From Avena insularis (lineage: Eukaryota; Streptophyta; Magnoliopsida; Poales; Poaceae), in NCBI GenBank assembly GCA_023614405.1, contig CM042685.1, positions 85,984,684-86,048,683 on the forward strand: DNA of 64,000 nucleotides, read 5' to 3'. Made by a program: the position numbers and the translations under genes. Positions 56,330 to 64,000 of this stretch are shown piece after piece (the stretch's first letter is position 1; every line of letters begins with the position of its first letter). The notes under the pieces were generated by a model that was not told the DNA's origin, did not search any database, and saw only the letters and a program-made list of their open reading frames with translations.

Positions 56330-57942
56330 TCAAGTACCATAGTTTTGGAGAAATGCCTCATGCTTTATGTTGGAGATGATCATGACTTAAATAACAGCTT
56401 ATATTAAATTGCTGGGAATAGTTATAACTAATGCAGAGACACTGGTGGGTAATAGATGTGATTTGGTTTTGAACCGCCCACTTGTGTCCCGTAGGACCCC
56501 GAGTACTTGATACCCGTTCCTTGAATACTCGCACTATCCGCATGTGGTACCATGGATCCCCTTAGCGAGAGCTTGAGTCATATCTTATTCCTTGGGGCCA
56601 CAAAGTAGTTTGGGGTTTTATTACTATCCTGTACTTATGCCATGCTTATGCCATGTTACTGCTTTATTTACTACTATTGATAGTAGAGAGAGTTTAGTAC
56701 TATACTGTTTAGGTAAGTGGAATGTTTAGCGGTAGCGACAAGCCCAGTCACTCTTTCGGTTTTCCAGTCGTTTACAGCCATTGACACAAACCTCTGGGTC
56801 CGTCTCGGAGCCGGCCAACTTCGTCAAAGGTAGCTTAGGGGGGGTGGCCCCCTGAAATATTATATGAATCTTGCAATTGCTTTGTCGTGATGCCTCATTG
56901 GGTTTTCATTTGGTTTTTCCGAGGTTGATTGTGCGTGTGTTGCTATTTGTGCCCCCTGTAGGATAAAACTTTCTAAAAGTCATGTCTGCGGTTATGGACG
57001 ACATGGAGCAAAGTATCTCGATCATAGACAACTATAACTAAAGTAGTGCTATAAATTTGACTTTGAAATGAATAGTAATCAACTTCACTATAACAGAATG
57101 GCTAAATAAAAGTACTAACATCTGCTGGAATTGGGATGTCTCATGATATATGTATATGACTAGAAAGTATTGCAACTACAACGGAATGGTTAATTAGAAC
57201 TACCCACTGCTTATTATATCAGTATGACCCAGGCTATCTACATCTGACTAGTAATTGATGCAACTATAATGGAAGAAATAAAACTGCCAATGGTGTGAGT
57301 TCCACGGTCTGATTTCCGCGTTTGGTCTCGAGGGGGAAACGCCAGGATGTGTATGTTTGGTGTTAGTATCATGTTGGATCCCAATAGGTCTTTCTTATCC
57401 CTCTCTGATAGCCGACAGTTGTTTCGAGTCTCTATAGGTTGTTTAGTGCCTTCTTCGCTGCCACTTAATCCCACCATACCTATGTAGGAGAGAACTGCTG
57501 AATTCTAAGACTGGTCGTGTACTGGCCTCAGTACTGACCTCTCTCCTTTTTCCTTTGCCATATGTCGGCACCCCTTTTGTTTAAGCAGGTTTGAGATCAA
57601 CGTCTTTAGCAGTGTTACCCTTTCGGCTTGGGATGGAAAGGGTTATGCACACCATTTCTTATTCTTCAGGGCTCTAAGCCCCATTTGCATCTTGTCCGTA
57701 CTCGGATGCTGTATTGTTTTCATGGTGAATTTGGATCTTTGTAATGTATATCTGTATTCTTGACTCATGGAGTCGTTGTTGTATATATATGTTTTATGGG
57801 TTCCATCATGGACTACTGTGTAATGATATTACTTCATTTGCCACCCGCACGCAAGTGTCTGGTGGGCACCTTTGAATCGCTTCTATCCGGGTTTTGGCGG
57901 GAATCGCTAAAACTTGCATATGGCCGATCCGAGGGTGTTACA
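56330..57942 (+). repeat. Chromovirus LTR, copy D2
   Basis: The part from about 56950 aligns with D1 (14521-15348). The end GAGGGTGTTACA is at 57942. The left boundary is unknown and is placed at the Maximus-like LTR edge. Three-hairpin block at 56951-57003: H1 weak (56955-56962), H2 ACTTT/AAAGT 56968-56980, H3 56984-56999 with loop GCGGTTAT as in family A. Confidence 0.55.
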
Positions 57943-58195
57943 GTCGGCTTTGATAATGCCACTAGGCATTTGATTAGGACATTGCACAATGATCTGAACA
58001 CTTTGTCGCATCTCTTCGATACGGATACAGTAACGATCATAGCGATCTCCTCTGGTACCTAGTGGTATGTCAAGATCCGATTGGTCATGAACATCATAAG
58101 GTGCTGCTCTTTGCGAATCCCAGCATACCGCGGGTTGGGATGGGTAGGCCCACCACTTCACTTTCACTTAGGCCCGGGCCAAGTAAGTGGGGGCC
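57943..58195 (+). other. Unassigned sequence after LTR D2
   Basis: Could be the first bases of an element interior, but I see no convincing primer binding site or gag domain. It ends where family C similarity begins. Confidence 0.35.
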
Positions 58196-60440
58196 CCGCA
58201 TTCTTGAGAATGTACTTGAAATATCTTGTAGTACATCATCAGTACTACTTGATCCCACTCTTTCCCTTGGCTAACCATTCTGATACCCACTCATCCATGA
58301 TGGTTTTATAGTCAAGAAAGTAATCTTTTCTTCAAACCATATCATCTTGCCTATTTTGGCAGAAGCTCACATCCTTATGCTACCTCCCCTTGACCAACTA
58401 TTTGCATGGTTATGATATTCTATCCATGTTCTATCAATCCCCTCTTCCCTTGTTTCCACTTAAGCCTTCTACTTCTTAAACCCACAAGGTTTATGGGGCA
58501 TCATGATGCATCTACTATGGTAGCCTTATTTTCAACAAAGTTTTCCCTCACTTCTAGATCACCTCAATTACACCCAAGCCCAACCCTTGGAATCATGATC
58601 AGCTATATGAGTTGTTCTATCCATCCATCCCTTTTACCAAGATGAGCTCCCTCATCCAACCACGCTTAGGTGGTATAAAAATATCAATGCCCTAGATCCT
58701 ATAACACTTGTCTTCTTCCAAAATCCATCTAGTTTTCCAAAACCCAAGGTTGGTTATGATGGATACTTCATGTTGACATCATCCACCTTAGATATAATCA
58801 TTTGCCAAATAATTCCCATAATTATTTGGAAACTAAAACTATTTAATTTCCATTTATGAAAAATCCTCAACAACCTTTTCCAAAAAGGCACTTTTGTTTT
58901 TCTCCAAACTAATTTGACAACTTAAGGCAGCTCTGATGCCTATATATAATATTACATCTTCCCAACTCATAATTACATATTTTTGAGATGCTTTATTATT
59001 TCTTATTGCCCTTTTTCTTAAATGTAAGAAACAACAAATAATTCCAAGAAAATTCCAAGAAAATTCCGCAATGTGTGATATGGTAATTAGGACCATCTCA
59101 CACCAAAATATCAAGTTTTCCAATTCAAATCTTCCATATGAATTCAATAAAATAGTTTCTGCAATGTTTAAATAATAGACCAAATGGGGATATAAAATAT
59201 TCTGAAAATTCTTAAATAATGCCCTCAGGTGTATCTTGACCTCAACCATCTATCAGCATCACTAACCCATCTTGACATTAACAAATTACCTGACTTTGCT
59301 TCATGATCATTATCATTTCCAAAGCTAACCATCTTGCAAAACCATTAGCTAAAACCCTTCAACCCTCCACAAAACTTGTCCACCACTTTTCCTCAGCACC
59401 AGGACACAACCTGTTCGACCACCACTGTAGCAACGATGTAGCACCTCCCTCCTTTGTCCCTTATGCTTGGAGAGAGGGAGAGATGCCCATATATTGCTCA
59501 TTTATTTACTTGCAGCAACCACCCCATCCTCTCCCTGCCCCCACTCGACCTAGGCCACCACATACCCCTCATCGCTTCCACCTGGCAGCAGCCCAAGCAA
59601 ACCCTACCCCACTCCCATTTCCAAAATGGACATTTCCACCCATAGATATTTCTCTCACAATAAAAGGGGCTTGAGGCCCTCAACCCTATCCCCCTACCCC
59701 TCATTCCCCCTCTCACTATCACTCAGCTCCCTCGAGCTCCCATCCCCCTCTTCTCCTCTATACCGGCCATAGAAAGAGAAAGCAAGATTTTTGGGCTATT
59801 TTAGAGCTCACGAGCTATTTCTCGTCTCCAACCACCCTGAACCCCTCCCCTGCTGCCATAACACTCCCCTACCTCTGTACTCCCCTCCTACAATGTCCCA
59901 GCACCTCCCTCCCCCTACTGCTCCGGAGGAGCAGAAGAAACCCTCTCGGGTTTGAACTTGAGAGAAGGTTTGCACGGCCACTCGACCTCCCCCACTCCTT
60001 ATTTATGCTTGTATGCCTTCCTCTAGACTAGTTCTACCTAAACCTTTCCTTCTTATCGACATGCAAACTCCTGAGGAAGTGTTCCGACAAGATCCTGAGG
60101 GCGCCACATGGCCGTCTTCCCGGAAGCAAGGTCCCGGCGTCCAACCTTGCCTCACTGCCCCTCTACGGACTAGTCGCCAACCTCCGCACCTCCCTGGACC
60201 ATCCCAGCCGCCATCACGTCCCCTGGTGATCTCCCCATCCATCTCTGGCGGAAGCTAGGGTTTCCTCTCCATCCTTCATGTTGCAGCGGAGACGATGACC
60301 CAGGGCCGTCCATCCCATTTTAATCGGACGGCGCACGTCCACCCATACCCCTTGCTGACAGGGGGCCAAGCCCCGGCCGTTTGAAACGCGTCGACCCCAC
60401 GTGATGTGGCACCAAGATGGGCTGGCCCGCTCCGGATCTG
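58196..60440 (+). repeat. Family C LTR, copy B (5' truncated)
   Basis: From TTGAGAATGTACTTGAA onward it follows copies A and C (CTTGTAGTACATCATCAGTACTAC; GATGCTTTATTATTTC; GGACCATCTCACA), then extends beyond them into a C-rich promoter/leader-like region. A TATA-like AATAAAAGG (59659-59667) is followed by a pyrimidine-rich leader, which is common at LTR transcription starts. The right boundary is uncertain. ORFs in the C-rich part look fortuitous. Confidence 0.6.
59659..59667 (+). promoter_or_regulatory. Candidate TATA box, family C LTR
   Basis: AATAAAAGG followed about 30 bp downstream by pyrimidine-rich sequence; the position suits an LTR promoter. No experimental support. Confidence 0.4.
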
Positions 60441-62237
60441 GCTACTCTGGCCCTTGGGTTTTTGAGAAGATGGGGATACTGGAAGTCGCGAGATGGTTAA
60501 CAGGCAAGCAACACAGGGACACAAGGATTACCCAGTTCAGGCCCCCGGAGGGAAAACCATACTCCTGCCTGTCTGTTCATGATTACGGTGGAACCGGAGG
60601 TTACAGGGGTGCATAGATACGATCTGGCGTGAGGTGTGTGTATGAGGTGAGTTGTCCCTTCTCGTCGTGCCCTCCTAGCCATTATATAGATAGGCTAGGT
60701 CCCGGGGGTAGGTCGAGTCCGTTACAAAATTAGGGTTAAACCCTTTGAAATTTTATCTACAACTAGACGTGTCCTCAAAAGATTCGAACTTGTAATGGGC
60801 TTGGGCCACCCGAAATATTCTTTGACAGCAAGTCTTCATGTGGGCCTTCCCTGGGCTGGACCGGGTATAATAATGTCAGGCACTCGTAGGGTATATCCAT
60901 GTGAGTAACCCCTGAGTGTTTAGTCGAATTGTAGATTCGACTAGAGACTCTATAATATTTCGGGTGCTTCTCACTCGAACTTGTCTTTACGAATAAGCAC
61001 GTTAGTTCATAGGGATTATAGATACGTCTGCCTGACTCACCCGAGGATCAGGTCCAGTTAACTATCATAGGACAAAACAACACGATCTTCTTCAGACTTG
61101 AGTCCCTAGACTCGAATCCAGAACAAATGTTGGTGTAATTTGACTTAGGCCGTTGAGGTCTTATAGGAGTCGAATACCAGTGATTTTCAAGTGATATACC
61201 CACTGCGTCCATCAGGATTTTCATCGTGCCTATTGACACGGGAGTTTACTGGCAGAGCGCAGTCTGGTGCATTACCAGTCCATCAGATGATATATGTAGG
61301 GCTTATCTTTATGTCGTAGACACAACATCCGAAGTTTTATCACCACGGAGGTGTTTCGGGTGACCAAGGAGACTATTTTTCACTTAGCGTTAATTTGGGA
61401 AAAGTTGCCAAAATGATTTTTATCGTACTTGATCCAAAGGATCTCACTCGAATAGTTCATAGGATGCGCGACCAGCGCTCCCTATGGGAGTATCCCCGAG
61501 TGTCCGTTCGAGTCGTAGACTCGAGCGGAGACTTTAGTTCAGTCATTTGCGTTTGTTTCAATTATCTGTCCAAAAGACGCATTTTTTTGAATGCGCGATC
61601 AGAGCTCCCTATGGGAGTAGCCCCCGAGTCCGTAGTGGAGTCGCAGACTCAACGTCGAACTCGAAGATCTTTTTGAGGTGATGTTACCATTGTAGTTTCT
61701 TAGGTGCACATCCAGCGCTCCTGATAGGAGTAGCCCCCAAGTAGTTGGTTGAGTCGTAGACTCGAGTAAGTACTTTATATTCAGTCAAAATCTTCGAGCC
61801 ATTGCTTTCTTTGCTTTGATGACGTCATTGATGACGATTGGTGAGCTCAAATGTCTGCGGCAACAGAGACGATGCAACGTGACAATCATGGGTCCCACCG
61901 CCTGACTTGAATTTGACTAGTCACGCATAATCGTGGCTAAAATTATGGCGTCTCCTCAATTTCCATGCGTAGTGGATGGTGTGCTTGCGACGGTTCAGGC
62001 TGGTGTTGACATGTGGAAAGTAAGATCTTGGCACGCGTTAGGGATTCTGCATCGACGGTTCCACTTCATCATCCTCTACCTTTTTATACCGTGGGGAAAA
62101 CAGATAAGTTTACCCCTTCACCACTTTCCTCTGTTTTCCACCATTGCTGCCATTTTTTGAGCTCCTACGCACTGGACATTCTTTGTGTCTTCCCCTCCTC
62201 CTTCCTTTGCTCACACCGCCGCGCTCTCCGCTCCTCG
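60441..62237 (+). repeat. Unclassified LTR/leader with hairpin array (probable Tat-type Ty3 element)
   Basis: Contains CAAGCAACACAGGGACACAAGG-like wording known to me from grass LTRs (only part quoted), then 60900-61770 with recurring hairpins GAGTC-n3-GACTC, then a TATA-like TTTTTATAC (62091-62099) about 140 bp before an ATG at 62238. Units of about 113-130 bp repeat at 61470-61770. The lineage call rests mainly on the ORF start that follows. No long ORF is supported. Confidence 0.4.
60921..61765 (+). repeat. Array of recurring hairpins GAGTC-n3-GACTC
   Basis: Five stems: 60921-60943 (perfect 9-bp arms), 61098-61115, 61508-61524 (perfect 7-bp arms, loop GTA), 61638-61650, 61749-61765. In the last three units a second stem precedes each: CTCCC-TAT-GGGAG near 61478 and 61605, and CTCCT-GAT-AGGAG near 61718. 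Confidence 0.65.
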
Positions 62238-62315
62238 ATGGTCAATACTAAGAGAAGCTCCTCCGCCGCGGCGGGCTCGAGCACCGCTAGGAAAGTTGCT
62301 GCTTCAAGCCACGGA
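62238..62315 (+). pseudogene. First 26 codons of a Tat-type element ORF, cut by an LTR
   Basis: ATG at 62238 opens a Ser/Ala/Lys-rich start MVNTKRSSSAAAGSSTARK. This resembles the N-terminus of the putative gypsy-type transposon protein (Transposase_28 family) carried by grass Tat-lineage elements. The family C LTR begins at 62316 and ends the coding sequence; the frame runs on by chance to 62468. The identification rests on a short low-complexity stretch, so it is tentative. The rest would lie beyond the window. Confidence 0.45.
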
Positions 62316-64000
62316 TGTAACATCCCAATTTCAGCAACCCTGATTCAATGTCCAAAAGGCAGAAATCAGGGGGAACAAAAACTTTTTCTTGCAATGTGTG
62401 CTTACTTGTTTTCTTGTGTTCAAGCAACTGTTTATGTATTAGTTGTGTACCCCTCACCTCAACACTAGTTTACAAAAACTATTTTACAAAAGAGATGTCT
62501 TGGCTGATCCTTCATATTCTCAAATGTTCTGGAATTTCAAAAACCTGAGCCAAGATGACTTTAACACAACCAAATACTTTAATAGCTTCTATTTCCAAAA
62601 CTATGGAGACATGTATATACTCTCCTTATGTTTTCAAGACAGAACCTTGAACTACTCTTATCCCTAGGTTTTCCCCAAAACTTTATTAAAACCTTTTCAT
62701 CTCCATCTTGGTAGAGATACCGAGATGGTACTTATCTTACTTCAAGCAAAACCCCTTTCAACCTACCCATCCTTACCTCAAGCTAGGCTTGATGGTAACC
62801 TTAGTACTAGTTGGATAAGTAATATGATGAATTGCCTTGATTTGCTGGTTGATGAATTTCCTTGATCTACTATCTGATAAATTGCCTTGATCTGCTGTTT
62901 GCCTTGTTTGCTTAGGAACTAGAGTGAGCTAATCTAGTAGCTCATCCATTAGGACCCAATCCAGGCTTGTGATCATCAGGCCCTAGCAAGTATCCAAGTC
63001 TAGATCTATCCTAAGCCACTCAAGTGATCATCTCATCTCATGCTTATCTCAATCCAAGGATAAATCCTCTGGATGGTTTCCAACTCAGTAGAGACCCAAT
63101 CCAAGTTTGGAACCCCTCTCTTCAATGTATACCTCCACATCAACCACTTGAGGGAAGGAATGCCACCCTCTCAATTGTTTCCCTCTTGAACACTAGTCAA
63201 GATCACCAAATCTGCCAAAATGGCTGTCTGGATCTCTTATCTAGATTCACTCTTTGGAGCTCTACCTCCTCCAACCTAGGTGCATTATTGAGAATGCACT
63301 TGAACCATCTTGTAGTACATATTTAGTACTACCAAATCTCACTCTTTCCCTTGGCTAAGACATTCTAATTCCCACTCATCCCTGATGGTTTTGTAGTCAA
63401 GATAATAATCTGTTCTGCAAACCTTATCATCTTGCCTACTTTGGCAAAAGCCCACATCTATATACCACCTCCCCTTCACCAACTCTTTGCATGGTTATGA
63501 TCTACTAACCATGGACTATCAACTCCCACTTCACTTGTTTCCATTAGAGCCTTGTGCTTCTTAAACCCACATGGTTTAGGAGGCTAATTGATGTGTCTGT
63601 TATGGCAGTCTTATTTTCAATAAAGTTTGCTGTCACTTCAAAACCACCTAAAATCCAACCAAGCCCAACTATTGCTCCCATGATCATCTACATGACATGG
63701 TCTATCCACCCATATAACCCTTGTACGAAGGTGAGCTCTGAGCGCCCTAGTCCGTCCCTGTTTAGGTGGCATCAGAATAACAAAGGCCTAGATCCTCCAA
63801 GAATCTAGGTTGACCTTGATGCCTACACCAAGTGTACATCATATACCTGGGATATAAGCATCCCCAAATAATTCTCCCAATTATTTGGATTATTAAAATT
63901 ATTTCTTTTCCTTTACTCACCCATTTCTCAAAATCCTTGTCTATAAAGGCAAGTATGTATTTCTGATGGAGGGTACGCATATTTGCTTAATGAAGGGTAC
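62316..64000 (+). repeat. Family C LTR, copy C (continues beyond window)
   Basis: Starts TGTAACATCCCAATTTCAGC with an intact terminal TG, preceded by ACGGA, the presumed left half of the target duplication. It is colinear with copy A but lacks the MITE. It is inserted in the Tat-type ORF. No coding content. Confidence 0.75.

Noticed and set aside
1..64000. Host protein-coding genes, tRNA, rRNA or CRISPR
   Set aside because: Every coding region I could identify is a retroelement domain. No non-TE domain, cloverleaf or spacer-repeat array was seen by eye. A small non-coding RNA cannot be excluded without a search.

Overview
This window is intergenic DNA from a large-genome grass, most likely a Triticeae species (wheat, barley or rye relatives). 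The main clue is a Copia element whose long terminal repeats (LTRs) end in the BARE/Angela/WIS signature, nested in a SIRE-lineage (Maximus-like) Copia element. I see no host gene, tRNA, rRNA or CRISPR array. Essentially everything is LTR-retrotransposon sequence, whole, nested, solo or decayed, plus one small hAT-like MITE.

Layout. 1-5537: 3' end of a plus-strand Ty3 chromovirus (Tekay-like; RNase H, integrase, chromodomain) and its 3' LTR (family A). 5538-8195: minus-strand remnant of a second chromovirus (family B; LTR piece plus decayed pol). 8196-10556: LTR of family C, carrying a 194-bp hAT-like MITE. 10557-13400: unclassified high-copy repeat (family F). 13401-17959: pieces of further chromovirus LTRs (D1, E), a poly(A)-ended segment and an AC-rich tract. 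17960-56329: one minus-strand Maximus-like Copia element split by three insertions: a solo family B LTR (21253-24566, TSD CAAGA), a gag-only element TR-GAG#1 (26190-35489), and a BARE/Angela element (36973-55457, TSD ACAAG). The last is itself split by TR-GAG#2 (45391-54840, TSD GTACT). 56330-64000: LTR D2, family C copy B, an unclassified LTR/leader with hairpins and the first codons of a Tat-type ORF, then family C copy C running off the end.

Most notable. The TR-GAG elements have LTRs of about 3.8-4.1 kb around only about 1.57 kb of internal DNA, which encodes a single zinc-knuckle protein and no enzymes. They share two cis structures with the coding chromoviruses here. One is a hairpin just upstream of the polypurine tract. 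The other is a roughly 60-bp block of three consecutive hairpins 600-950 bp from the LTR 3' end. In both, paired bases change together between families while pairing is kept. This suggests conserved RNA or DNA structures and a Tekay-type helper for the gag-only elements. Both TR-GAG copies also share an in-frame TGA exactly at the first zinc-binding Cys of a third knuckle.

The nest gives a relative order: Maximus first; then the solo LTR, TR-GAG#1 and BARE; TR-GAG#2 last, because it lies in the BARE LTR. Many coding breaks are C-to-T changes in CG or CHG context, as expected for methylated, silenced elements.
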